From: Flavobacterium sp. UMI-01
Lineage (GTDB): Bacteria; Bacteroidota; Bacteroidia; Flavobacteriales; Flavobacteriaceae
NCBI RefSeq assembly: GCF_019656315.1
Contig: NZ_BPLU01000004.1
Coordinates: forward strand, 1 to 37,048
Direction of reading: 5' to 3'
DNA length: 37,048 nt
Position numbers and translations under genes: made by a program. This document shows, in pieces, positions 8,806 to 17,079 of this stretch (positions within the stretch are counted from its first letter, which is position 1; each line of letters starts with the position of its first letter). The notes beneath the pieces are model-generated. The model was not told where the DNA came from and ran no database searches. It was given only the letters and a program-made list of their open reading frames with translations.

Positions 8806-9724
8806 TGTACAGAATATTTAATGTAAGTATTAGAATCGAAAAAATACCAAAAAACAAGATGCCTTTCAGTAACTGACTCAGGTTGTGAAATTCTTTTTGA
8901 GTTTGGGCTGTAATTATTGTGATGGCAAACAACAATAGGGGAGCCAAAATAAAAACTGAAAAATAGAAGAGAGTCACCCAAAGATTGTACGCCAAGAGGT
9001 AATTTTTGATATAAAAAACTAAGGCTACGATTGGAATGAAACTAAGTGCAAAAACCATGGTAGTTGTTCTTTTTATTCCTAGTATGATAGGTAGGGTTTT
9101 CATACCTTGATTGTAATCCCCATTGATATCTTCTAAATCTTTGACTATTTCTCGTATCAAATTGATGATAAATGCAAAAAAAGCATAGTCCAAAAGGATA
9201 GAAAATAAACTTCCCATTACCTTCTGATTCTCATGGGTAATTACAGGGTATAAATCAAAAATTCCGATAATTAAAACACTTACAGCTAGCAACAATGCTA
9301 CTATAAGATTTCCAATTAGGGTCATTTGCTTGAAACTTGTTGCATATAGGTATAAACTAGCAGCAATAATAATAAAAATAGCTGCAAAATTAGGTTTTCC
9401 AATACTGTTTGCAAGATAAAAACCAATAGCAACGCCTATGCTGTTTAAAGTGATATAATAGGTGTATGCATTAGTTTCAGTAATTTTGGAACCTACTATT
9501 TGTTTATGAGGTTTATTAGTGGCATCAGTTTCTTGGTCGATAATGTTGTTAATAATATAACCTGCAGCTGCAATTAACGTTGTGCTTAGTATTAAAAGGC
9601 CGTATTGCCAATCATTTAAAGCTAAAGGAATGTTTTGTAATTTTAAAAAACCATAACGAAACAGCAATTGCATCAATGCTAGCATTATCAAATTTTGATA
9701 TCGAATGAGTTGTAAAAAAGGCAT
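8792..9724 (-). CDS. UbiA-family prenyltransferase (geranylgeranylglycerol-phosphate geranylgeranyltransferase type)
   Basis: This integral membrane protein of 310 residues has eight or nine hydrophobic segments. The two Asp-rich Mg-prenyl-diphosphate sites are NNIIDQETD (59-67) and KDLEDINGD (195-203). UbiA enzymes move a polyprenyl chain onto an aromatic or glycerol-phosphate acceptor. The closest remembered annotation in Flavobacteria is geranylgeranylglycerol-phosphate geranylgeranyltransferase; menaquinone-type (MenA) or heme O-type activity is less likely from the motif shape, but not excluded. It overlaps maf by 14 bp. The upstream KdsC-like gene ends 29 bp before its start, so it sits inside the same minus-strand operon. 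The ATG at 9722-9724 gives a short cytoplasmic lead before TM1. Confidence 0.85.
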   Translation of the reverse strand: MPFLQLIRYQNLIMLALMQLLFRYGFLKLQNIPLALNDWQYGLLILSTTLIAAAGYIINNIIDQETDATNKPHKQIVGSKITETNAYTYYITLNSIGVAIGFYLANSIGKPNFAAIFIIIAASLYLYATSFKQMTLIGNLIVALLLAVSVLIIGIFDLYPVITHENQKVMGSLFSILLDYAFFAFIINLIREIVKDLEDINGDYNQGMKTLPIILGIKRTTTMVFALSFIPIVALVFYIKNYLLAYNLWVTLFYFSVFILAPLLLFAITIITAQTQKEFHNLSQLLKGILFFGIFSILILTLNILYNATI

Positions 9725-9753
9725 AGTTTCAGGTGGTTTTCAATTAGCAAAAA

Positions 9754-10281
9754 TTAATTGTTATTTCCTTCAAAGTATTCCATCCATTTTCCTTGCACTT
9801 TCATTACTTGTTCGATGACCTCTCTCACAGCTCCTTTTCCTCCATTCTTGTGTGAAATGTATTTAGAAATGCTTTTGATTTCAGGACTTGCGTCTTGTGG
9901 ACAGGTAGGTAAACCCACTAATTTCATCACATGGTAATCAGGAATATCGTCTCCCATGTACAAGACTTGTTCTGGGGCAATAGCATAAAGCTCAGTATAT
10001 TCTTCAAATGTTTCTACTTTGTTTGGGGTACCTAAATGTATGTCTGTAATCCCTAAATTGCGTAAACGTAATCGCACGCCTTCATTTTTTCCACCCGAAA
10101 TAATACACACATTATAACCACTTTCAATAGCGGCTTTCATGGCGTATCCATCTTTGATGTTCATAGTACGTAAGAGTTCACCATCATTGGCAATGTAAAC
10201 GGATCCATCTGTAAGTACGCCATCTACATCAAAAATAAAAGTGGTGATGTCGTTCATTATTTCTTTATAACTTTTTGCCAT
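9754..10281 (-). CDS. KdsC-like HAD phosphatase (3-deoxy-D-manno-octulosonate 8-phosphate phosphatase)
   Basis: This 175-residue C0-type HAD hydrolase has motif I FDVDGVLTDG (nucleophile D18, acid D20). The Ser/Thr motif is in CIISGGKNEGV, a Lys is in GTPNKVETF, and motif IV is MGDDIPD. The C-terminus KNGGKGAVREVIEQVM is characteristic of KdsC. KdsC removes phosphate from KDO-8-P on the way to the KDO of LPS. Close HAD relatives act on nulosonate or other sugar phosphates. The gene overlaps the DUF2520 gene by 17 bp. The start ATG 10279-10281 is in that overlap. Confidence 0.88.
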   Translation of the reverse strand: MAKSYKEIMNDITTFIFDVDGVLTDGSVYIANDGELLRTMNIKDGYAMKAAIESGYNVCIISGGKNEGVRLRLRNLGITDIHLGTPNKVETFEEYTELYAIAPEQVLYMGDDIPDYHVMKLVGLPTCPQDASPEIKSISKYISHKNGGKGAVREVIEQVMKVQGKWMEYFEGNNN

Positions 10282-11038
10282 GGTTTTGTATTGATTGTGT
10301 TAAGATTTTATATAGATTTAATTGGGGGTTGTTTTTCAAAAACTCTTCGTGAGCATCAATCGTTTTTTGGTCATTTCGGATAGCTGGTCCCGTTTGGGCT
10401 AATTCGGGTTTTAGGGTAGTTATCTTTTGTGCAGTTTCCTGAATCAAAGGGTGTAAAATAGCAAATGGTATTTGGTTTTCTTCACAAATTTCGGCTCCCA
10501 ATTGATACAAATGATTCGTGAAATTATTAACAAATACTGCAGCTACATGCAATGCTTTGCGTTGTTGAGAAGCAATCGCATAAGTAATTCCTGAGAGTGC
10601 TTGTGCTACCTTTTCAATCATAAGAAAATCATCTTGATGTTCAGCTTCCAAACAGATAGGAATACTTGAAAAAGATATTTCTTTATCTTTTGAAAACGAT
10701 TGTAAAGGATAAAATACGCCTTTTCTGTTTTTGGAATTCAAAATAGTCATCGGCATGGCTCCAGAGGTATGTACCACCAAGCAGTTACTATAAGGCAATT
10801 GAGTGCTTACTTCGTGGATAGCATCATCAGATACGGCAAGAATATACAGATCAGCCTGAGTGATTTGCTCCCAATCCGAAACAATTTTGTTAGAGTCCAG
10901 TAAGTGAGTAAGGGTTTCTTTTTTTCGAGCAAAAGCTTGAACCAACACAACGTTTTTATTGAATTGATAAGCTTCTTGAAAAGCCACAATGAGATGTTGA
11001 GCAAGATTACCAGAACCTATTAGTACTACTTTTATCAT
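10265..11038 (-). CDS. Rossmann-like and DUF2520 domain protein
   Basis: This 257-residue protein looks like a distant relative of ProC-type NADP dehydrogenases. The N-terminus IKVVLIGSGNLAQHLIVAF carries a GxGNxA dinucleotide-binding loop (residues 8-13). The first domain contains LYILAVSDDAIHEVS and HTSGAMP (about 70-100). The C-terminal half is the helical DUF2520 region (HVAAVFVNNFTNHLYQLG, then HPLIQETAQKI, then AQTGPAIRNDQKTI). No reaction is established for the family that I can name; oxidoreductase activity is inferred. It is the first gene of the minus-strand cluster. A perfect -7 box (TAATTTTG, 11043-11050) lies immediately before the ATG, which would leave almost no leader. Confidence 0.85.
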   Translation of the reverse strand: MIKVVLIGSGNLAQHLIVAFQEAYQFNKNVVLVQAFARKKETLTHLLDSNKIVSDWEQITQADLYILAVSDDAIHEVSTQLPYSNCLVVHTSGAMPMTILNSKNRKGVFYPLQSFSKDKEISFSSIPICLEAEHQDDFLMIEKVAQALSGITYAIASQQRKALHVAAVFVNNFTNHLYQLGAEICEENQIPFAILHPLIQETAQKITTLKPELAQTGPAIRNDQKTIDAHEEFLKNNPQLNLYKILTQSIQNHGKKL

Positions 11039-11042
11039 GTGG

Positions 11043-11050
11043 CAAAATTA
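11043..11050 (-). promoter_or_regulatory. Candidate -7 promoter element for the DUF2520-kdsC-ubiA-maf operon
   Basis: The minus strand reads TAATTTTG, matching TAnnTTTG, only five bases before the ATG at 11036-11038. If functional, the transcript would be leaderless or nearly so. No TTG at the right spacing was seen. Confidence 0.3.
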
Positions 11051-11208
11051 ACAAAAATTAAAATAGGAATTTGCTAATCTAATAAGGAGTGGGTAGTAAA
11101 ATTTAGTTTGTTGAGGATAAAGATGGCATAATTACTACTCACTTTTTTTAAAGCATCATTTTGTGGATATTTATTTGAGCAGAATGGAAATTTATTTTCT
11201 TTAAAATT

Positions 11209-11216
11209 TATCTTTG
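11209..11216 (+). promoter_or_regulatory. Candidate -7 promoter element for the DUF4494 gene
   Basis: TATCTTTG matches the Bacteroidetes TAnnTTTG box, 24 nt before the ATG at 11241. That spacing allows a leader of roughly 20 nt. No clear -33 TTG at 17-19 nt. Confidence 0.45.
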
Positions 11217-11240
11217 GCATCCTAAAAAATAAAAGATATT

Positions 11241-11789
11241 ATGGGTGCTATTTGGTTTGAATGTAAAGTAAAATATAGAAAAATTGACGAAAATGGAGGG
11301 CAAAAGGTAACAACCGAACCATATTTGGTAGATGCCTTATCTTATACTGAGGCGGAACGTCGAATTAATGAAGAAATGGCGGCGTACATCAGTGAAGAGT
11401 TTAAAATAACTAATATCAAAGTAGCTAACTATGCCGAAATTCATCCTTTCGAAAACTCAGATAGGTGGTTTAAATCCAAAATTGCGTTAATTGCTTATGA
11501 TGAAGAAAGTGGGAAAGAACGTAAAACCAATATGTATTTTTTACTACAAGCAAATGATATTAAAGAAGCATTTGATAATACGGTGCATGTAATGAAAAAC
11601 ACCATGGGAGAATATTCCATTACAGCTATTAATGAATCGCCTATTGTAGATGTTTTTCCTTATTTTAGTGGGGAAGAGGATGCATTAGAGCAATTGGAAA
11701 AGTTTAATGCTATTAAGGCTTCGAGACCCGTACACGAAGAAGAAAAAATAGACAATATGGAATTTGAAATAGCGTTGTCTGAATCTTAG
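11241..11789 (+). CDS. DUF4494 domain protein
   Basis: The 182-residue soluble protein starts GAIWFECKVKYRKIDENG and contains LVDALSYTEAERRINEEM and KSKIALIAYDEESGKERKTN. Both are recognisable features of the Bacteroidetes-specific DUF4494 family; function is unknown. The C-terminal ~35 residues (EDALEQLEKFNAIKAS... to the end) are acidic and probably flexible. No signal peptide or membrane segment is visible, so it is cytoplasmic. It is a single-gene unit with its own -7 box at 11209 and a terminator at 11810-11852, divergent from the DUF2520 operon and convergent with lgt. Confidence 0.85.
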   Translation: MGAIWFECKVKYRKIDENGGQKVTTEPYLVDALSYTEAERRINEEMAAYISEEFKITNIKVANYAEIHPFENSDRWFKSKIALIAYDEESGKERKTNMYFLLQANDIKEAFDNTVHVMKNTMGEYSITAINESPIVDVFPYFSGEEDALEQLEKFNAIKASRPVHEEEKIDNMEFEIALSES

Positions 11790-11809
11790 ATTTTGAAAGT
11801 TGTACTAAT

Positions 11810-11852
11810 AAAAAAGAGGAATAGTTTATTAAAAATACTATTCCTCTTTTTT
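11810..11852. terminator. Bidirectional intrinsic terminator between DUF4494 gene and lgt
   Basis: A perfect 16-bp stem pairs AAAAAAGAGGAATAGT (11810-11825) with its complement at 11837-11852 around an 11-nt loop. A runs and T runs flank it, so it serves both convergent genes. Confidence 0.88.
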
Positions 11853-11867
11853 GTATATTAAGTTCAT

Positions 11868-12794
11868 TTATATTTTAACGGGTTTGTCGGCGGTAAAGAC
11901 AAAATAGAAACCAATTAGTATAAATGGGATGCTCAACCATTGTCCAGTGGAGAATAATCCTAGTGAACTTTCAAAACCTCCTTGACTTTCTTTGACATAT
12001 TCAACAATAAAACGCACTGTCCATAATGCAACTAAGAAAAGACCAAATAAATACCCTGATTTTAATCTAGCATCTGTTTTCCAATATAGGAAGTACAAGG
12101 CAATGAATACAAAAACATAACAAAAAGATTCATATAACTGAGCAGGATGTTTCAAAGGGACTTGAGATAGTAAGTGAGCATACTGAGGGTTAGTAGCGAT
12201 GGCATGATAAGCTTCTGTCGGGTTTGCAATATTTGTTAACGAAACAGCTTCACTTGCCGAAAATTGGTCTCTTATGAACTGGATTCCAAAAACTGAATCG
12301 GTTTTTTTACCTACAATTTCTGAATTGAAAAAGTTGCCCAAACGTACAAATATAGCTCCGCTAGATACTGCAATGACCACTCGATCTAAAATCCATAATA
12401 ACGGTTTTTTTAGTTCTTTTTTACTGTAGAAATACATCGCTATAATAATAGATATTGCTGCACCGTGACTGGCTAGACCTTGGTATCCTGTAAATTCAAA
12501 TTGGGGAGAAAAACGAAAAGGAAGAAATATTTCGGCTAAATGGTTGCGAAAATATTCCCAATCATAAAATAAAACATGACCTAAACGGGCTCCTATTAAG
12601 GTTGCTAACACTGTCCAGACAAACAAAGAATCTAGTTTTTCTAAAGATTCATTTTCTCTTTCAAATATTTTTTTCATGATGTACCAGCCTAATCCAAAAG
12701 CGATTACAAACATAAGGCTGTAAAAACGAATCACGAAAAATCCTAAATCAATACCTTCTGAGGGGTTCCAAACAATGTTTAAAGCGTGTGTCAT
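11868..12794 (-). CDS. lgt: Prolipoprotein diacylglyceryl transferase
   Basis: This 308-residue inner-membrane enzyme transfers diacylglycerol from phosphatidylglycerol to the lipobox cysteine of prolipoproteins, the first step of lipoprotein maturation. About seven membrane segments are visible. The Lgt signature is VRLGNFFNSEIVG. Other conserved pieces are GLASHGAAISI, HPAQLYES and the catalytic-arginine segment TVRFIVEYVKE. Residues around 185-235 form a periplasmic insert (FIRDQFSASEAVS...) larger than in E. coli (291 residues). The window itself encodes clients with lipoboxes: the efflux adaptor and the outer-membrane efflux protein. It is distal to yidD in the same direction. ATG at 12792-12794. 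Confidence 0.95.
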   Translation of the reverse strand: MTHALNIVWNPSEGIDLGFFVIRFYSLMFVIAFGLGWYIMKKIFERENESLEKLDSLFVWTVLATLIGARLGHVLFYDWEYFRNHLAEIFLPFRFSPQFEFTGYQGLASHGAAISIIIAMYFYSKKELKKPLLWILDRVVIAVSSGAIFVRLGNFFNSEIVGKKTDSVFGIQFIRDQFSASEAVSLTNIANPTEAYHAIATNPQYAHLLSQVPLKHPAQLYESFCYVFVFIALYFLYWKTDARLKSGYLFGLFLVALWTVRFIVEYVKESQGGFESSLGLFSTGQWLSIPFILIGFYFVFTADKPVKI

Positions 12795-12903
12795 TATGTA
12801 ATTTTTGTTGTAAAAATACAGTTTTTGTTTTGAGTTTCAATATTAAATTGAAGTTATGAGGGGAGTATTAAGAACAGTTTAACAAACTAAAATAGTGGTT
12901 CTT

Positions 12904-13140
12904 TTAAGGCTTTTTATCCTTAGGTGGAACAGGGTCATAACCTGATTTGCCCCATGGATGACAGCTCAAAATCCGTTTAAGACCTAAATAGCCTCCGTAT
13001 AACAATCCATGAGTTTGTAACGCCTCAATCATATAGGAAGAGCAAGTAGGTTGAAACCTGCAAGTTGCAGGGGTAAAAGGTGAAATAGCAACCTGATAAA
13101 AACGAACTAGCAATATGAATGGCGTTGTAATTTTCATCAT
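12904..13140 (-). CDS. yidD: Membrane protein insertion efficiency factor YidD
   Basis: A small protein of about 78 residues, starting [21 protein letters not shown]. It has the family core [20 protein letters not shown] and [13 protein letters not shown], with the conserved Cys residues. YidD assists membrane protein insertion by YidC at the inner membrane through an amphipathic N-terminal helix. A longer frame continues upstream to a TTG at 13171-13173, but that start lies inside the perfect palindrome forming the cysS terminator and adds residues not found in the family. I therefore choose the ATG at 13138-13140 (or the adjacent ATG at 13135-13137). lgt follows 109 bp downstream. Confidence 0.9.
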   Translation of the reverse strand: MMKITTPFILLVRFYQVAISPFTPATCRFQPTCSSYMIEALQTHGLLYGGYLGLKRILSCHPWGKSGYDPVPPKDKKP

Positions 13141-13160
13141 TCTACGTGTTGATTGAAAAT

Positions 13161-13190
13161 AAAAAAGGTTCAATTGCTAGCAATTGAACC
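13161..13190 (-). terminator. Intrinsic terminator of cysS (24-bp perfect palindrome)
   Basis: Positions 13167-13190 are a perfect palindrome; the half-site is GGTTCAATTGCT. On the minus strand it is followed by six T and more T-rich sequence. It begins 9 bp after the cysS stop at 13199 and ends about 20 bp before the yidD ATG. Confidence 0.85.
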
Positions 13191-13198
13191 TTATGGGT

Positions 13199-14677
13199 TT
13201 ATATAGTGAAACTTGTTCCTTCTTTACTATCTTTTAATTGGATACCAATAGCAAGCAACTGGTCTCTAATTTGATCTGACAAAGCAAAGTTTTTATCAGC
13301 TCGCGCTTGATTGCGCATTTCAATTAAAAGTTTTACGGTGCCTTCTAATATGTCATTCTGAGAATTGGTGTTTTTTTCGTTTTCTAATCCCAATACATCG
13401 TAAACAAATGCCTGCATCAACGAAGTAAAATCAGCCAAATCCTGAGCAGTCAAACTTTCTTTTCCTTCTCTTAGTAAATTAACATAACGAACCCCTTCAA
13501 ACAATTGTGCAATTAAAATAGGTGAATTAAAATCGTCATTCATAGCATCATAACACAATTGTTTCCATGCTGCAATAGCAATAGTACTTGTGGAACTAGG
13601 TGTGATATGTGATAAACCTTCCATAGCCTCCATTAATCTTTTGAATCCTTTTTCTGCAGCTACAATAGCTTGGTCAGAAAAATCCAAGATGCTTCTATAA
13701 TGGGCTTGTAACATAAAAAACCGTGTTACTGAAGCCGAAAAAGGTTTGCTTAAAATGGTATTGTTACCTGTTAGTATTTCTCCTGGCAAAATGTTATTAC
13801 CAGTAGATTTAGCCATTTTTTTACCATTCAAAGTTAACATATTAGCATGCATCCAGTAATTTACAGGTGTTTGTCCGGTACAGGCTTCGTTTTGTGCAAT
13901 TTCGCATTCGTGATGCGGGAATTTCAAATCCATTCCGCCACCATGTATATCAAAATGATTGCCCAAATATTTAGTACTCATGGCCGTACATTCAAGATGC
14001 CAACCTGGAAAACCTTCTCCCCAAGGCGAAGGCCATCTCATGATATGTTGGGGTTCCGCTTTTTTCCATAAAGCAAAATCTTGAGGGTTTCTCTTGTCTG
14101 ATTGTCCGTCCAATTCTCTTGTATTGGCTAACATATCTTCAATATTTCGCCCGCTTAAAATACCATAGTGATGGTTTTCGTTGTATTTAATCACATCAAA
14201 ATAGATAGAACCATTGGCCTCATAGGCAAAACCAGCTTCAATGATTTTTTTGATGATTTCTATTTGTTCAATTATGTGTCCCGTAGCTGTAGGCTCAATA
14301 CTTGGAGGTAAAAAATTAAATGCCTTCAAGATTTCGTGAAAGTCCACCGTATAACGCTGTACGACTTCCATAGGTTCTAATTGCTCTAAACGTGCTTTTT
14401 TGGCAATTTTATCTTCCCCTTCATCAGCATCGTCCACCATATGTCCCACATCAGTAATATTGCGTACATAACGCACTTTGTAGCCTAAATGGATAAAGTA
14501 TCTAAAAATCACATCAAAAGACATAAAAGTACGTAGGTTTCCTAAGTGAACATTACTGTAAACCGTAGGTCCACAAACATACATTCCTACATTTCCTTCG
14601 TGAATAGGGGTAAAAGTCTCTTTTTCTCCTGAGAGAGAATTGTATATTTTTAATGTTTGAGTACGATATAATGGCAT
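13199..14677 (-). CDS. cysS: Cysteinyl-tRNA synthetase
   Basis: The 492-residue class I enzyme charges tRNA-Cys. The HIGH-type motif is HLGN (44-47), following zinc ligand C35 in YVCGPTVY. Other zinc-binding pieces are [10 protein letters not shown] and [10 protein letters not shown]. The KMSKS loop reads KMAKS at 287-291. The helical anticodon domain is at the C-terminus ([19 protein letters not shown]). All expected catalytic features are present. The ATG at 14675-14677 gives [19 protein letters not shown], which matches the family start. Upstream is a GC-rich inverted-repeat element, then folE in the same direction; no -7 box was found in that gap, so cysS may be read from folE or from within the element. 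A strong terminator follows. Confidence 0.97.
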   Translation of the reverse strand: MPLYRTQTLKIYNSLSGEKETFTPIHEGNVGMYVCGPTVYSNVHLGNLRTFMSFDVIFRYFIHLGYKVRYVRNITDVGHMVDDADEGEDKIAKKARLEQLEPMEVVQRYTVDFHEILKAFNFLPPSIEPTATGHIIEQIEIIKKIIEAGFAYEANGSIYFDVIKYNENHHYGILSGRNIEDMLANTRELDGQSDKRNPQDFALWKKAEPQHIMRWPSPWGEGFPGWHLECTAMSTKYLGNHFDIHGGGMDLKFPHHECEIAQNEACTGQTPVNYWMHANMLTLNGKKMAKSTGNNILPGEILTGNNTILSKPFSASVTRFFMLQAHYRSILDFSDQAIVAAEKGFKRLMEAMEGLSHITPSSTSTIAIAAWKQLCYDAMNDDFNSPILIAQLFEGVRYVNLLREGKESLTAQDLADFTSLMQAFVYDVLGLENEKNTNSQNDILEGTVKLLIEMRNQARADKNFALSDQIRDQLLAIGIQLKDSKEGTSFTI

Positions 14678-14690
14678 TTTTTTTTGTTTT

Positions 14691-14880
14691 TCCCCACCCT
14701 AGCCCTCCCGTAAGGAGAGGGAGTCGAGAAGTGAATGTATTAGTGATATTAAAATTTATTAATTCCAATTTTCTCTTTAAAAGGAGTTCTTTAAAAGGGA
14801 AAAGTATGTCGCTAATTAGGATTAAAATTGACGCTAAACTACTGTGTTGTTTCCCTTACCTTTGGGTAGGTGGGGGAGGA
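14691..14880. repeat. Diverged GC-rich inverted-repeat element (REPIN/MITE-like) between folE and cysS
   Basis: The left arm, 14691-14725, contains TCCCCACCCTAGCCCTCCC and AAGGAGAGGGAG. The right arm, 14851-14880, contains TTCCCTTACC and TAGGTGGGGGAGGA and is roughly the inverse of the left. The arms flank about 125 bp of AT-rich filler. Arm sequence and order resemble the element inside valS at 19644-19720. It ends two bases before the folE stop triplet. No coding capacity, and no obvious target duplication. Confidence 0.6.
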
Positions 14881-14882
14881 CA

Positions 14883-15554
14883 TTAAAATTTAGTTTCCAA
14901 TTTGATATAATCCAAAAATTCTCTTTTTATTTTGTCTTCTTTGAAGCGACCACCAAATTCAGAAGTAACGGTGCTACTTTCGATATCTTTAATCCCACGT
15001 GAATTTACACATAGGTGTTTGGCATCAATAACACAAGCCACATCCTCAGTGCCAAGGGCATTTTGAAGCTCTTGAACAATTTGCATGGTTAAGCGCTCTT
15101 GAACTTGAGGCCTTTTGGCATAATGTTCTACAAGTCGGTTCATTTTAGAAAGACCAATGACTGTTCCATTAGAAATATAAGCAACATGGGCTCTTCCAAT
15201 GATTGGAAGCAAATGGTGTTCACAAGTAGAATAAAGAGTAATGTTTTTTTCTACTAACATTTCACCATACTTGTAATTGTTGTCAAAGGTGGAAGCTTTT
15301 GGTTTTTTGTTTGGATTCAATCCTCCAAAAATTTCTTTAACAAACATTTTGGCAACACGATTAGGAGTTCCTTTGATGCTGTCATCCGTTAAATCCATTC
15401 CTAATGTTTGTAGAATGTTTTCAACATCTTTTTTTATCCTTTCAATTTTTTCTTCGTCAGTTATATCAAAAGCGTCTTGTCGGACTGGGTTGTTTGCACA
15501 TGAACCAATATGATTGTCTCCTATTTCGTCATGCATTTCTTCATTTTGTATCAT
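14883..15554 (-). CDS. folE: GTP cyclohydrolase I
   Basis: This enzyme of about 223 residues converts GTP to 7,8-dihydroneopterin triphosphate, the first step of folate (and pterin) synthesis. Zinc ligands are seen in LYSTCEHHLLP (the Cys and the second His) and the Cys of AKHLCVNSRG. Other family blocks are GTPNRVAKMF, GLSKMNRLVEHYAKRPQVQERL and SSTVTSEFGGRF. The first ~35 residues (DEIGDNHIGSCANNP...) are a variable N-terminal extension. The open frame begins with TTG at 15557, but I choose the adjacent ATG at 15552-15554. A perfect -7 box (TAACTTTG, 15595-15602) lies upstream. The stop directly abuts the GC-rich repeat element. Confidence 0.96.
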   Translation of the reverse strand: MIQNEEMHDEIGDNHIGSCANNPVRQDAFDITDEEKIERIKKDVENILQTLGMDLTDDSIKGTPNRVAKMFVKEIFGGLNPNKKPKASTFDNNYKYGEMLVEKNITLYSTCEHHLLPIIGRAHVAYISNGTVIGLSKMNRLVEHYAKRPQVQERLTMQIVQELQNALGTEDVACVIDAKHLCVNSRGIKDIESSTVTSEFGGRFKEDKIKREFLDYIKLETKF

Positions 15555-15594
15555 CAAAATTCTTCTATTATAAACGAGGTTATTTTTAAGCGAA

Positions 15595-15602
15595 CAAAGT
15601 TA
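15595..15602 (-). promoter_or_regulatory. Candidate -7 promoter element for folE
   Basis: The minus strand reads TAACTTTG, matching TAnnTTTG, about 40 nt before the folE ATG. It lies between that gene and the terminator of the upstream aminotransferase gene, which supports separate transcription. Confidence 0.42.
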
Positions 15603-15660
15603 ATTAATAAATATTAAAGTATTTAATTCGACAAAAGTTAAATAAAACTTTTTACTATTA

Positions 15661-15706
15661 AAAAAACAACGGCAAAACCTTGTTTGGAGGTTGTTGCCGT
15701 TGTTTT
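15661..15706 (-). terminator. Intrinsic terminator of the aminotransferase gene
   Basis: A 13-bp stem pairs AAAACAACGGCAA (15663-15675) with TTGCCGTTGTTTT (15694-15706). On the minus strand it ends in a run of T. It lies just after the aminotransferase stop at 15722. Confidence 0.8.
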
Positions 15707-15721
15707 AAAGTTTTTATAGAA

Positions 15722-16954
15722 CTAAATATTTGTATCGGCAATCATGGTTTTTTTATGTTTGAGGGCTTTATAAACGTTTAAAGCTTCTTTTAATATGTGT
15801 ACGGAGCGTATTAAATCTTCTTTTTTCAAAACATACGCCATACGAACTTGATTTTTACCCATTCCTGGGGTTGAATAAAATCCTGCAGCCGGTGCAATCA
15901 TAACCGTTTCGCCGTCTAATTCAAAATTTTTCAATAACCATTTTGCAAAATGTTCTGTATCTTTTACAGGCAATTGTACAATGCAGTAAAATGCGGCTTT
16001 AGGAAGCGTAACCTCGACTCCTTCTATTTTGAGTAATTCTGAAATTAAGGTGTCTCTTCGTATTTTATATTCTTTAGTTACTTTAGTAAAATAACTTTTT
16101 GGAGTATCAAGAGCTGCTTCGCAAGCAATTTGTTCAATGGTTGGAGGGCATAAACGCGCTTGTGCAAATTTCATTGCTGTAGCGATAACTTCTTTGTTTT
16201 TTGTAACCATACAACCGATACGAGCACCACACATGCTGTATCTTTTGGATACGGAATCAATCATGATTACGTTTTGCTCTAGACCAACTAAATTCATTAC
16301 TGAATAATGTATGTCTTTCTTGTCGTAAATAAATTCACGATACACTTCGTCAGCTACTAGGAATAAATCGTGTCGTTTAACTAATTCTCCTAATTGTTGT
16401 ATTTCCTGCTCAGAATATAAATTTCCAGTAGGATTGCTAGGGTTACAAATTAAAATGGCTTTGGTTTTTGGTGTAATTAAACGCTCAAAATTTTCAATTG
16501 AAGGCAAGGCAAATCCGTCTTCAAAACTCGAATTTACAGGTACTACGGTAGCACTTGATTCTTCTGAAAAAGCATGGTAGTTTGCATAGAATGGTTCAGG
16601 TATGATTACTTCGTCGCCCGGATCCATAATGCTTCCTAAAGCAAATAATAATGCTTCAGAACCACCTGTCGTTATCATAATATCTTTGGTGTCCACATTT
16701 ACACGTTGTCTTCTGTAAAATTGGGCAAGTTTTTTTCTGTAGGTTTTGTAACCTTCTGAAGGGCCATATTCAATTATATCCAACTCCATGTTTTTGATGG
16801 CCGCAATGGCTTTCTCTGGACTTTTGATGTCGGGTTGACCAATATTTAAATGGTAAACTTTTAATCCTTTTCTATTTGCAATATCCGCAAAAGGAGCTAG
16901 TTTACGTATTGGGGATTGAGGCATTTTGCGGCCTCTAATTGAAATGTTAGGCAT
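15722..16954 (-). CDS. Pyridoxal-phosphate class I/II aminotransferase (aspartate aminotransferase-like)
   Basis: The 410-residue fold-type I aminotransferase has the PLP-binding lysine in DSVSKRYSMCGARIG (K237). The cofactor-anchoring Asn/Asp/Tyr blocks are AILICNPSNPTGNLYS and FLVADEVYREFIYD. The C-terminal substrate arginine is in KNQVRMAYVL. The start MPNISIRGRKMPQSPIRKLAPFAD is typical of the AspC-like group in Bacteroidetes. It interconverts amino acids and 2-oxo acids; aspartate is the default substrate, but aromatic or methionine-related transfer cannot be excluded by sequence. It appears monocistronic, with its own terminator. Perfect 10-bp palindromes GCAAATTTGC (16972-16981) and CTATCGATAG (17002-17011) lie in its upstream region. 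Confidence 0.9.
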   Translation of the reverse strand: MPNISIRGRKMPQSPIRKLAPFADIANRKGLKVYHLNIGQPDIKSPEKAIAAIKNMELDIIEYGPSEGYKTYRKKLAQFYRRQRVNVDTKDIMITTGGSEALLFALGSIMDPGDEVIIPEPFYANYHAFSEESSATVVPVNSSFEDGFALPSIENFERLITPKTKAILICNPSNPTGNLYSEQEIQQLGELVKRHDLFLVADEVYREFIYDKKDIHYSVMNLVGLEQNVIMIDSVSKRYSMCGARIGCMVTKNKEVIATAMKFAQARLCPPTIEQIACEAALDTPKSYFTKVTKEYKIRRDTLISELLKIEGVEVTLPKAAFYCIVQLPVKDTEHFAKWLLKNFELDGETVMIAPAAGFYSTPGMGKNQVRMAYVLKKEDLIRSVHILKEALNVYKALKHKKTMIADTNI

Positions 16955-17079
16955 GTGATTAATAATTTAGTGCAAATTTGCGATTTTTTTTTTGAAATTG
17001 ACTATCGATAGAATCACTATTTAAAAATATCTCGCTAGAAATGCAAGATATTTATTAAATTTATGAAAACAACCAAGTG

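Noticed and set aside
14653..14886. Plus-strand frame of 77 residues over the folE-cysS gap
   Set aside because: It is a by-product of the GC-rich repeat arms ([13 protein letters not shown] peptide) and overlaps the cysS start on the other strand.
16972..17011. Two 10-bp palindromes upstream of the aminotransferase gene
   Set aside because: Short palindromes are expected by chance in AT-rich DNA and no promoter box lies next to them, so no operator is claimed.
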